The notes below the pieces were generated by a model, which had not been told where the DNA came from, did no database searches, and was given only the letters and a program-made list of their open reading frames with translations. 15,388 nucleotides of DNA from contig CALMVY010000177.1 of the NCBI GenBank assembly GCA_937873245.1, positions 1-15,388 on the forward strand, in the 5' to 3' direction. Shown here in pieces: positions 1 to 6,107 of this stretch. Position numbers and translations under genes: made by a program. Source of the DNA: an uncultured Arthrobacter sp. (GTDB lineage: Bacteria > Actinomycetota > Actinomycetes > Actinomycetales > Micrococcaceae). Positions within the stretch are counted from its first letter, which is position 1. The number at the start of each line of letters is the position of its first letter.

Positions 1-1
1 C

Positions 2-229
2 GGCCTGACCTTGTCCTGGCTCAAGACCAACCTGGAATCACGCGGCACGGCGTCGGTGGAAATCTGCACCGCCTTCCGCAAGCCCACGGCCGCGAAGGTC
101 CAGATCGACGTCAAGTACGTCGGCTACGACATCCCCAACGAGTTCGTGGTGGGCTACGGGCTGGACTACGCCGAGAAGTACCGCAACCTGGACTTCGTCG
201 GCACCCTGGCGCCGCACGTTTACGAGTAG
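2..229 (+). CDS. hpt: Hypoxanthine phosphoribosyltransferase, C-terminal part (5' end outside window)
   Basis: This is the last 75 codons of a gene that enters from the left edge; the frame is open from base 2 to the TAG at 227-229. The enzyme salvages hypoxanthine (and usually guanine) with PRPP to give IMP or GMP in the cytoplasm. The visible part starts with GLTLSWL, which in this family follows directly after the PRPP-binding loop, so that loop lies just outside the window. It then runs through TAFRKPTA and the purine-binding block PNEFVVGYGLDYAEKYRNL, which is highly characteristic of bacterial Hpt. The C-terminus (LAPHVYE) looks complete. Placement just upstream of ftsH is usual in actinobacteria, where tilS normally precedes hpt. 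A strong hairpin follows, so it is probably transcribed separately from ftsH. Assignment is secure despite the truncation. Confidence 0.95.
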   Translation, partial: GLTLSWLKTNLESRGTASVEICTAFRKPTAAKVQIDVKYVGYDIPNEFVVGYGLDYAEKYRNLDFVGTLAPHVYE

Positions 230-247
230 CAGGCTGCCGCCACGGCC

Positions 248-285
248 GGCAGGACCTGGCCGGGGCAGGTCCGGCCGGTCCTGCC
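248..285 (+). terminator. Strong GC-rich hairpin, probable terminator of hpt
   Basis: GGCAGGACC (248-256) pairs exactly with GGTCCTGCC (277-285). After a bulged T at 257 the stem continues for six more base pairs (258-263 with 271-276), leaving a 7-nt loop. That gives about 15 bp of nearly all G-C stem starting 18 nt after the hpt stop. There is no long T-run after it (only CCCCGTT), which is common for high-GC actinobacterial terminators. The structure is read directly; the terminator role is inferred from position. Confidence 0.75.
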
Positions 286-328
286 CCGTTCCGCTACGCC
301 CTCAGGGAACTTTTGGGCTCCACCGTGC

Positions 329-355
329 GTGACTCACTGCGACGGTGTATAGCTA
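329..355 (+). promoter_or_regulatory. Weak candidate promoter for ftsH and the fol-pan run
   Basis: The 205-nt gap between hpt and ftsH must hold the promoter of the downstream run. The best-looking patch is GTGACT at 329-334 followed by TATAGC (348-353) and the overlapping TAGCTA (350-355). Spacing is 13-15 nt, shorter than the ideal 17, so neither box is convincing. It would leave a 5' untranslated leader of roughly 70-75 nt. Treat it as a pointer only. Confidence 0.25.
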
Positions 356-407
356 GAAACTGACGCAGCACCACACGCGCGCAGATCGGTCGCCGTGCAG
401 CACTACC

Positions 408-415
408 AGGAGGGA
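408..415 (+). promoter_or_regulatory. Strong but distant Shine-Dalgarno of ftsH, with hairpin before the start codon
   Basis: AGGAGGGA is a near-perfect Shine-Dalgarno but ends 19 nt before the ATG at 435, much further than the usual 5-9 nt. Between them GGGG (417-420) and CCCC (425-428) can pair around a CCTG loop. Folding that hairpin would shorten the effective spacing to about 7 nt. No alternative in-frame start lies closer to the SD. The pairing and distances are read directly; the functional reading is inferred. Confidence 0.6.
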
Positions 416-434
416 CGGGGCCTGCCCCGATCAG

Positions 435-2501
435 ATGAAAGCTAAGAGTTTCTTCAAGGGCCCGGGCATCTGGATTGTCGTTGTCATCGGCATGCTCCTG
501 CTGGCCTTTGCCACCCTGTCCCCGGGCGGGTCCGCCCGAATCGACACCGACAAGGGTCTCGCGCTGCTGACCGAGGGCGGCAAGGTCGAACAGGCCAAGA
601 TCTTCGATGCGGAAAACCGTGTGGACCTGGTCCTGAAGGAAAACCTGCAGGTTGACGGCCAGGACAAGGGCAAGAACATCCAGTTCTACTACGTCAACGC
701 CCGCGCCGACGATGTGGTCAAAGCCGTCACGGACTCCCGGCCCCCGAGCGGCTACACCGACCAGCCGATCGAGAACAACTGGTTCGCCGGACTGTTCTCC
801 CTCCTGATCCCTGTCCTCCTCCTCGGCGTCCTGTTCTGGTTCCTGCTCTCCCGCATGCAGGGCGGCGGCTCCAAGGTCATGCAGTTCGGCAAGTCCAAAG
901 CCAAGATGGTCAACAAGGACATGCCCCAGGTCACCTTCAGCGACGTCGCCGGGGCCGACGAGGCCGTCGAGGAACTCGAAGAAATCAAGGAGTTCCTCCA
1001 GGAACCGGCGAAATTCCAGGCCGTTGGAGCCAAAATCCCCAAGGGCGTGCTGCTCTACGGCCCTCCAGGCACCGGCAAGACCCTCCTGGCCCGCGCCGTC
1101 GCCGGCGAGGCCGGCGTCCCCTTCTTCTCCATCTCCGGTTCCGACTTCGTGGAAATGTTCGTCGGCGTCGGCGCCTCCCGCGTCCGCGACCTGTTCGAGC
1201 AGGCCAAGGCCAACTCTCCGGCCATCATCTTCGTGGACGAGATCGACGCCGTCGGCCGCCACCGCGGCGCCGGCATCGGCGGCGGCAACGACGAACGTGA
1301 GCAGACCCTCAACCAGCTGCTCGTTGAAATGGACGGCTTCGACGTCAAGACGAACGTCATCCTGATCGCCGCCACCAACCGCCCCGACGTCCTCGACCCG
1401 GCGCTGTTGCGTCCGGGCCGCTTCGACCGGCAGATCTCCGTCGAGGCCCCCGACCTGATCGGCCGCGACCAGATCCTCAAGGTCCACGCCAAGGGCAAGC
1501 CGATGGCTCCCGACGTCGACCTGAAGGCGGTCGCCAAAAAGACCCCCGGCTACACCGGCGCGGACCTCGCCAACGTCCTCAACGAGGCCGCCCTGCTGAC
1601 CGCGCGCTCCAACGCGAACCTGATCGACGACCGCGCCCTCGACGAGGCGATCGACCGTGTGATGGCCGGCCCGCAGAAGCGCAGCCGCGTCATGAAGGAA
1701 CACGAACGCAAAGTCACCGCCTACCACGAAGGCGGACACGCACTGGTGGCCGCGGCGCTGCGGAATTCGGCTCCGGTCACCAAGATCACCATCCTGCCCC
1801 GCGGCCGTGCCCTGGGCTACACCATGGTGGTCCCGGAAAACGACAAATACTCCATCACCCGCAACGAACTGCTCGACCAGATGGCCTACGCCATGGGCGG
1901 CCGCGTCGCCGAGGAGCTCGTCTTCCACGACCCGTCTACCGGCGCGTCCAACGACATCGAAAAGGCCACCGGGATCGCCCGCAAGATGGTCACCGAGTTC
2001 GGCATGAGCGAACGGGTCGGCGCGGTGCGGCTCGGCCAGGGCGGCGGCGAGCCTTTCCTGGGCCGCGACGCCGGCCATGAGCGGAACTACTCCGACCAGA
2101 TCGCCTACATCGTCGACGAGGAAGTGCGCCGGCTGATCGAGGGCGCCCACGACGAGGCTTACGCCATCCTGACCGAAAACCGCGACGTCCTCGACGAGCT
2201 GGCCCTCGAACTGCTGGAACGCGAAACGCTGAACCAGGCCGAAATCGCCCAGGTCTTCACCAGTATCCGAAAGCGCGATTTCCGCGAGATCTGGCTCTCC
2301 AAAGAGACCCGTCCGATCCAGGAAATCGGCCCGGTGGAATCCCGCATGGAGCGGGCCGAACGCGAAGCGCAGGAAGAAGCCAAGGAAGCCCGCCTCGAAG
2401 AGCCGCTGGACGCGCTGCCGCCGCACGCCCAGGGCGTCGTCGGACAGGAGCCGTTCCAGGGCGGTGTAACGGACCTCGGGCCCGACGGCCATCCCGGCTA
2501 G
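435..2501 (+). CDS. ftsH: ATP-dependent zinc metalloprotease FtsH
   Basis: FtsH is a hexameric membrane-anchored AAA+ protease that extracts and degrades misfolded membrane proteins and selected cytosolic regulators. In this 688-aa protein a first TM segment lies at about residues 11-28, then an extracytoplasmic domain, then a second TM at about 116-138. The AAA+ module carries Walker A GPPGTGKT (209-216), Walker B IIFVDEID (264-271) and the second region of homology from about 313 to 332, ending RPGRFDR. The M41 peptidase domain has HEGGH (431-435) and a third zinc ligand Asp507 in NDIEKAT, 76 residues later, as expected. The C-terminal tail from about 610 is charged, then Pro/Gly-rich, as in other actinobacterial FtsH. 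The ATG at 435 gives the typical MKAKSFFKGPG start. It heads the folate run, with folE starting 9 nt after its stop. No defect is seen. Confidence 0.97.
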   Translation: MKAKSFFKGPGIWIVVVIGMLLLAFATLSPGGSARIDTDKGLALLTEGGKVEQAKIFDAENRVDLVLKENLQVDGQDKGKNIQFYYVNARADDVVKAVTDSRPPSGYTDQPIENNWFAGLFSLLIPVLLLGVLFWFLLSRMQGGGSKVMQFGKSKAKMVNKDMPQVTFSDVAGADEAVEELEEIKEFLQEPAKFQAVGAKIPKGVLLYGPPGTGKTLLARAVAGEAGVPFFSISGSDFVEMFVGVGASRVRDLFEQAKANSPAIIFVDEIDAVGRHRGAGIGGGNDEREQTLNQLLVEMDGFDVKTNVILIAATNRPDVLDPALLRPGRFDRQISVEAPDLIGRDQILKVHAKGKPMAPDVDLKAVAKKTPGYTGADLANVLNEAALLTARSNANLIDDRALDEAIDRVMAGPQKRSRVMKEHERKVTAYHEGGHALVAAALRNSAPVTKITILPRGRALGYTMVVPENDKYSITRNELLDQMAYAMGGRVAEELVFHDPSTGASNDIEKATGIARKMVTEFGMSERVGAVRLGQGGGEPFLGRDAGHERNYSDQIAYIVDEEVRRLIEGAHDEAYAILTENRDVLDELALELLERETLNQAEIAQVFTSIRKRDFREIWLSKETRPIQEIGPVESRMERAEREAQEEAKEARLEEPLDALPPHAQGVVGQEPFQGGVTDLGPDGHPG

Positions 2502-2510
2502 GCTTCTTCA

Positions 2511-3155
2511 GTGACTTCTTTCTTCAATGACGACGACGACGCTCCCGCCACCGATGATGTGGCGGCGGGAGGGTCCGTTTCCGGCACCACGGCTGTGGAC
2601 CAGCCCCGGATCCAGGCGGCTGTCCGCGAGATCCTGCTGGCCATCGGCGAGGACCCGGACCGCAGCGGCCTCGTGGACACCCCGAAGCGGGTCGCCAAGG
2701 CCTACACCGAAATGTTCGCCGGGCTCCACCACGACCCGGCGGAGATCCTGGCCACCCAGTTCGACCTGGACCACGAGGAACTCGTCCTGGTCAAGGACAT
2801 CCCGTTCTACTCCACCTGCGAGCACCACCTGGTGCCGTTCCACGGGGTGGCGCATGTGGGTTACATTCCCTCGCATGACGGGAAAGTCACCGGGCTGAGC
2901 AAACTGGCGCGGCTGGTGGACATGTTTGCCCGCCGCCCCCAGGTCCAGGAACGCCTGACCACCCAGATCGTCGAAGCCCTCGTCAGCCACCTCAAACCGC
3001 GCGGCGCGATCGTCGTCGTCGAATGCGAACACCTCTGCATGTCCATGCGCGGCATCCGCAAGCCCGGCGCCAAGACCGTCACCAGCGCGGTGCGCGGGCA
3101 GCTCCATGACCCGGCCACCCGCGCCGAAGCCATGAGCCTCATCATCGGAAGGTAA
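2511..3155 (+). CDS. folE: GTP cyclohydrolase I
   Basis: FolE converts GTP to 7,8-dihydroneopterin triphosphate, the first committed step of folate synthesis, as a cytoplasmic decamer with catalytic zinc. The 214-aa protein has an acidic, variable N-terminus (about 1-30) and a complete type I catalytic domain. Zinc ligands are Cys103 and His106 in STCEHH and Cys176 in EHLCMSMRG; His105 and His174 match the catalytic histidines of the E. coli enzyme (His112 and His179). The C-terminus (RAEAMSLI) is typical. The start is GTG at 2511, 9 nt past the ftsH stop, with no good Shine-Dalgarno, so translation is probably coupled to ftsH. It is followed 11 nt later by folP. This is the zinc type I enzyme, not the unrelated FolE2. 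Nothing unusual is seen. Confidence 0.97.
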   Translation: MTSFFNDDDDAPATDDVAAGGSVSGTTAVDQPRIQAAVREILLAIGEDPDRSGLVDTPKRVAKAYTEMFAGLHHDPAEILATQFDLDHEELVLVKDIPFYSTCEHHLVPFHGVAHVGYIPSHDGKVTGLSKLARLVDMFARRPQVQERLTTQIVEALVSHLKPRGAIVVVECEHLCMSMRGIRKPGAKTVTSAVRGQLHDPATRAEAMSLIIGR

Positions 3156-3166
3156 GAACACAGACT

Positions 3167-4111
3167 ATGGACTCCCTGGCTGCAGCCCCTGGAACCGGAC
3201 CCGCGACCTCGCCTCTGCCTGTACTGCGCAAGTCGCGCCCGGCAGCGCAATTCAAGGATCTCCCCACGGACCGGACGCTCGTGATGGGGATCCTGAACGT
3301 CACCCCGGATTCCTTCAGCGACGGCGGCAAGCACGCCACCGCTGACACTGCCATCGCGGCCGGCCTCCGGATGTTCTACGGCGGAGCGGACATCATCGAC
3401 GTCGGCGGGGAATCCACCCGCCCGGGGGCGGCCGGGGTGGGCGCCGAGGAGGAGCAGCGGCGGGTGCTGCCCGTGATCCAGGCGCTGGTCAAGGCCGGGG
3501 CCCTGGTCAGCATCGACACGACGCACGCCGCCACCGCCGCCGCCGCCCTGGATGCCGGGGCCGCGATCATCAACGATGTTTCCGGACTGAGCATGGAGCC
3601 GGAAATGGCCGAACTGGTGGCCCGCAGCAAGGCCCCGTACATCCTCACCCACCGCCGCGGCGACGCCAGCACGATGGACTCCCTGGCCGAGTACGGGAAC
3701 GTCGCGGACGAAGTGGCCGCCGAACTGGCCGGTGTCCGCGACAAGCTGTACGCGGCCGGCGTCACCCCGGAACAGATCATCCTGGACCCGGGACTGGGCT
3801 TCTCGAAGAACGAGGAGCAGAACTGGGAACTCCTCCGGCGCCTGGACGTCCTGCAGGCCATGGGCCACAAGGTCCTGGTGGCAGCGTCCCGCAAGCGTTT
3901 CCTCGGCAGCCTCCTGACCGTGGCGGGCAAGGCCGCCCCGCCGGCCGAACGTGACGCCGCGACGGCCGCCGTGACGGCCGTCAGCGCCTACCGGGGAGCC
4001 TGGGCGGTCCGGGTGCACGACGTCGGTCCCAGCCTCGACGCCGTCAAAGCCGCCGCCCGCATGAGCCCGGCACCGGCACCAGCCGTTCCGGCCGCCCCCG
4101 GCGACAACTGA
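3167..4111 (+). CDS. folP: Dihydropteroate synthase
   Basis: FolP condenses 6-hydroxymethyl-dihydropterin pyrophosphate with p-aminobenzoate to give dihydropteroate and is the target of sulfonamides. The 314-aa TIM-barrel protein shows the pterin/diphosphate signature starting VMGILNVTPDSFSDGG (39-54), then DVGGESTRPG (78-87), the SRKR block at 241-244 (Lys243 being the substrate-contact lysine), and the terminal RVHDV with Arg282 and His284. About 38 residues precede the first core strand, and an Ala/Pro-rich tail of about 20 residues follows; both are longer than in E. coli (282 aa) and are probably disordered. The ATG at 3167 is 11 nt after folE; the GGAAGG at 3147-3152 lies too far upstream to be a good SD. 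Only one folP is visible. No classical sulfonamide-resistance insertion was noticed, though this was not tested by alignment. Confidence 0.96.
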   Translation: MDSLAAAPGTGPATSPLPVLRKSRPAAQFKDLPTDRTLVMGILNVTPDSFSDGGKHATADTAIAAGLRMFYGGADIIDVGGESTRPGAAGVGAEEEQRRVLPVIQALVKAGALVSIDTTHAATAAAALDAGAAIINDVSGLSMEPEMAELVARSKAPYILTHRRGDASTMDSLAEYGNVADEVAAELAGVRDKLYAAGVTPEQIILDPGLGFSKNEEQNWELLRRLDVLQAMGHKVLVAASRKRFLGSLLTVAGKAAPPAERDAATAAVTAVSAYRGAWAVRVHDVGPSLDAVKAAARMSPAPAPAVPAAPGDN

Positions 4112-4125
4112 ACCGACAGCCCACC

Positions 4126-4494
4126 ATGGACCAAATCACGCTGAGCGGCGTCACCGCCGTCGGCCATCACGGAGTGTTTGATTTCGAGCGGCGCAACGGC
4201 CAGCCGTTCGTCGTCGACGCCGTACTGCACCTGGACTTCAGCCGCGCCGCCGCCTCCGACGATGTGCTGGACACCGCCCACTACGGTGAGGTGGCAGAGT
4301 GCATCCGGGGCTGGATCACGGCGGAGCCACTGAACCTGATCGAGGCGCTGGCCGTGCGGATCGCCGAGGACGTGCTGCGGAAGTTCCCCGTCGCCGCGGT
4401 GGACATCACCGTGCACAAGCCCAAGGCGCCGATCTCAGTCGAGTTCGGCGACGTATCCGTCAGTGTCCGGCGGACCCGGCAGGAGCAGCCATGA
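4126..4494 (+). CDS. folB: Dihydroneopterin aldolase
   Basis: FolB cleaves 7,8-dihydroneopterin to 6-hydroxymethyl-dihydropterin and glycolaldehyde, feeding FolK. The 122-aa protein is the normal length. Catalytic and binding residues line up with the well-studied enzymes: Glu21 in GVFDFER, Tyr53 in TAHYGEV, Glu73 in NLIEALA, and Lys98 in VHKPKAPI. The start ATG at 4126 gives the usual MDQITLSGVTAVGHHG opening; no strong SD is seen, and the folP stop is 14 nt upstream. Its stop TGA (4492-4494) overlaps the folK ATG (4491) as ATGA, a classic coupling arrangement that keeps consecutive folate enzymes in step. No phosphatase for dihydroneopterin triphosphate is encoded in the window. Confidence 0.95.
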   Translation: MDQITLSGVTAVGHHGVFDFERRNGQPFVVDAVLHLDFSRAAASDDVLDTAHYGEVAECIRGWITAEPLNLIEALAVRIAEDVLRKFPVAAVDITVHKPKAPISVEFGDVSVSVRRTRQEQP

Positions 4495-5018
4495 ACTACA
4501 CGCGGGCCGTCCTCGCGCTTGGCAGCAACCTGGGGGAGCGCAGCGACACCCTCTCGGCGGCGGTCGCGGACATCGTCGACCCGCCCGAGGTCCGGCTCCT
4601 TGCGATTTCGCCGATCGTCCAGACGAAAGCCGTCGGCGGGCCGTCCGGCCAGCCGGACTTCCTCAACATGGTGATCGCGGTGGAGACCACGCTGACGCCC
4701 CTTGAACTGCTGCAGCACTGCCACGCGGTGGAGCAAAAGCACCTCCGCGTCCGCGAAGTGCACTGGGGCCCGCGCACTCTCGACGTCGACATCATCACCT
4801 ACGGGGAGCTGGTCAGCTCCGACCCGGACCTGACCCTGCCCCACCCGCGTGCGGCCCAGCGGGCGTTCGTGCTGTACCCGTGGTCGCTGATTGACCCGGC
4901 CGCAGAGCTGGACGGCGAACGCGTGGGCGACCTGGCCGCCAGGGCCGCCGACTTTGCCGACCTGGTGCCCTTCGACGGTTTCGAAAACCTCCACGGCGTG
5001 GCCGGAGCGGTCGAATGA
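4491..5018 (+). CDS. folK: 2-amino-4-hydroxy-6-hydroxymethyldihydropteridine diphosphokinase (HPPK)
   Basis: FolK transfers pyrophosphate from ATP to 6-hydroxymethyl-dihydropterin, making the substrate of FolP. The 175-aa protein has the N-terminal ALGSNLGER block (9-17), the conserved GQPDFLNMV region, and the signature WGPRTLDVDI (92-101), whose Asp98 and Asp100 correspond to the magnesium-binding Asp95 and Asp97 of the E. coli enzyme. The HPR block (LPHPRAAQRAFVLYP) follows. The frame is open further upstream, but the ATG at 4491 is the right start: it begins the conserved domain immediately, has AGGAG at 4481-4485 with 5-nt spacing, and overlaps the folB stop. The TGA at 5016-5018 overlaps the next gene's ATG at 5015. 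This is a stand-alone FolK, not a FolB-FolK or FolK-FolP fusion. Confidence 0.96.
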   Translation: MNYTRAVLALGSNLGERSDTLSAAVADIVDPPEVRLLAISPIVQTKAVGGPSGQPDFLNMVIAVETTLTPLELLQHCHAVEQKHLRVREVHWGPRTLDVDIITYGELVSSDPDLTLPHPRAAQRAFVLYPWSLIDPAAELDGERVGDLAARAADFADLVPFDGFENLHGVAGAVE

Positions 5019-5539
5019 TGAAGCTGACCAACCCCCTGACCCTTCTTCTCATCGGCTCGGCCGTGGGGCTCCTCGGCTGGCTCGCAGCCGTGCTGACCAC
5101 CCGCTATGGCCTCAACACGCCCGTGCTGCCGCTTACCGGACTCATCACGATGGGTGTGATCGTTGTGCTCACCCTCGTGCTGGGCATCAGGGTCCGGCGC
5201 TGGCGGAACGGCGACAAGAAGAAAATGCTCAACCCCATCCTGGCCGCCTGGACCCTGGTCCTCGCCCAGGCCTGCGCCTACACCGGCAGCGTGCTGCTGG
5301 GCTGGCATGCCGGTATCTTCGTCGACCAGTTGCGGCTCTGGAACCTGCGCAGCGACCAGACCCTCGCCTGGCAGGCCCTGATCATGGCCGGCGGCGGACT
5401 GGTGATGATCGTGGTTGGCCTGATGGTGGAACGGTTCTGCCGGATACCCCCCGAGGACGGCGAGGGTGAGTCGGCTCCGGGCCTCCAGGAAAAGCGCAAG
5501 CCCAAGTCGGAAGGCGAATATGCATACCGAGGCGATTGA
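5015..5539 (+). CDS. DUF3180 four-TM membrane protein
   Basis: This is a 174-aa integral membrane protein of the actinobacterial DUF3180 family; no biochemical function is known to me. Four hydrophobic segments are visible at about 8-29, 38-59, 75-97 and 119-139, joined by a basic loop RVRRWRNGDKKK (about 59-70) that should lie in the cytoplasm. The C-terminal 35 residues are charged and hydrophilic. The family hallmark near the end of TM4 is VERFCRIPPED. The start ATG overlaps the folK stop (ATGA) and has GGAG at 5004-5007. A second ATG follows immediately at 5018. The gene overlaps the following PH-domain gene by 20 nt. Its place right after folK is shared with mycobacteria (Rv3605c), so the link is old, but neither sequence nor context defines a folate role. 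Confidence 0.85.
   Translation: MMKLTNPLTLLLIGSAVGLLGWLAAVLTTRYGLNTPVLPLTGLITMGVIVVLTLVLGIRVRRWRNGDKKKMLNPILAAWTLVLAQACAYTGSVLLGWHAGIFVDQLRLWNLRSDQTLAWQALIMAGGGLVMIVVGLMVERFCRIPPEDGEGESAPGLQEKRKPKSEGEYAYRGD
5509..5514 (+). promoter_or_regulatory. Shine-Dalgarno choosing the ATG at 5520
   Basis: GGAAGG sits 5 nt before the ATG at 5520, inside the end of the DUF3180 gene. No comparable site precedes the alternative GTG at 5466. This supports the shorter 170-aa form of the small PH-domain protein. Confidence 0.65.
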
Positions 5540-6032
5540 CCCTCCGGGCATCACGTGGCTGCGCGTCTCACCGAAATACGTCACGGTGCGGCTCGCCAGC
5601 TGGGCGCTTGCCAACCTCGTCGTGGTGGGGCTGCTGTGCGTTCCCATCATCGTTGTCCTCAACGGCGGGTGGCCGTCGTTCCCGCTCTGGCTGGCCGTGG
5701 CGATCCCCGCGGTGATGCTGGTCCTCGCGCTGTGGCGGCTCGTGCTGATTCCCCGGCAGGTGCGGGCCATCGGCTACGCCGAGCGCGAGGATGACCTCCT
5801 CATCCGCCGCGGCATCTTCTTCCAGCGCACCCTCGTGGTCCCCTACGGCCGCATGCAGTACGTGGACATCGGCGCCGGGCCGGTGGAACGCGGGCTGGGG
5901 CTGTGCACGCTGAAACTGCACACCGCCTCCGCCGGCACCAACGCGGAAATCCCGGGCCTGCCCGCCGGGGAAGGGGCGCGCCTTCGCGAGCAGCTCTCCG
6001 CCCGTGGCGAAGCCCGGCTGGCCGGGCTGTGA
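5520..6032 (+). CDS. Small bacterial PH (bPH2, YdbS-like) membrane protein
   Basis: This 170-aa membrane protein has two TM segments (about 26-47 and 54-76) followed by one bacterial PH-like domain (about 77-160). The domain signature VVPYGRMQYVDIGAGPVERGLGLCTLKLHT includes Arg111 and ends in the short hydrophobic-basic pattern typical of bPH2 (old DUF304). The frame is open from a GTG at 5466, but the ATG at 5520 is preferred: it has GGAAGG at 5509-5514 with 5-nt spacing, and the first 18 codons of the longer version are low-complexity Ser/Arg/Lys. It pairs with the larger bPH2 protein downstream, as ydbS pairs with ydbT in Bacillus, where the pair has been tied to sigma-W-controlled defence against membrane-active peptides. 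A similar role here is only an analogy. No partner ligand can be named. Confidence 0.82.
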   Translation: MHTEAIDPPGITWLRVSPKYVTVRLASWALANLVVVGLLCVPIIVVLNGGWPSFPLWLAVAIPAVMLVLALWRLVLIPRQVRAIGYAEREDDLLIRRGIFFQRTLVVPYGRMQYVDIGAGPVERGLGLCTLKLHTASAGTNAEIPGLPAGEGARLREQLSARGEARLAGL

Positions 6033-6066
6033 CGGATTCGCCGTGCGGGCCGCGCAGGCCGCCGTC

Positions 6067-6096
6067 GTGAAGGCCGCAGTGGTGAAGGCCGCAGTG
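6067..6096 (+). repeat. Two exact tandem copies of a 15-bp unit
   Basis: GTGAAGGCCGCAGTG occurs at 6067-6081 and again, identical, at 6082-6096, with AAGGGG following as if starting a partial third unit. The repeat fills much of the 75-nt gap between the two PH-domain genes, otherwise the widest spacing in the run from ftsH to panC. In one frame it reads VKAAV VKAAV, part of a 22-codon open stretch from GTG 6043 to TGA 6109-6111, whose stop overlaps the start of the large PH gene. The end of the repeat supplies the AAGGGGA Shine-Dalgarno (6097-6103) of the next gene. Confidence 0.9.
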
Positions 6097-6107
6097 AAGG
6101 GGACCCG

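Noticed and set aside
294..2492. A 732-codon open frame on the minus strand, fully antisense to ftsH
   Set aside because: The translation is low-complexity Val/Gly/Asp/Ala-rich with no recognisable domain, and the opposite strand is a complete, motif-perfect ftsH. Long antisense frames are a routine by-product of strong third-position G/C in high-GC genes.
4299..4490. Upstream extension of the folK frame to 239 aa
   Set aside because: The extension is a shadow of folB. The ATG at 4491 overlaps the folB stop, has AGGAG 5 nt upstream, and begins the HPPK domain directly.
3167..5018. Possible antibiotic-resistance island because folP, an MFS exporter and hydrolases occur together
   Set aside because: folP is the housekeeping copy in a conserved folate operon with no mobile-element features; the exporter and hydrolases have no assignable drug substrates.
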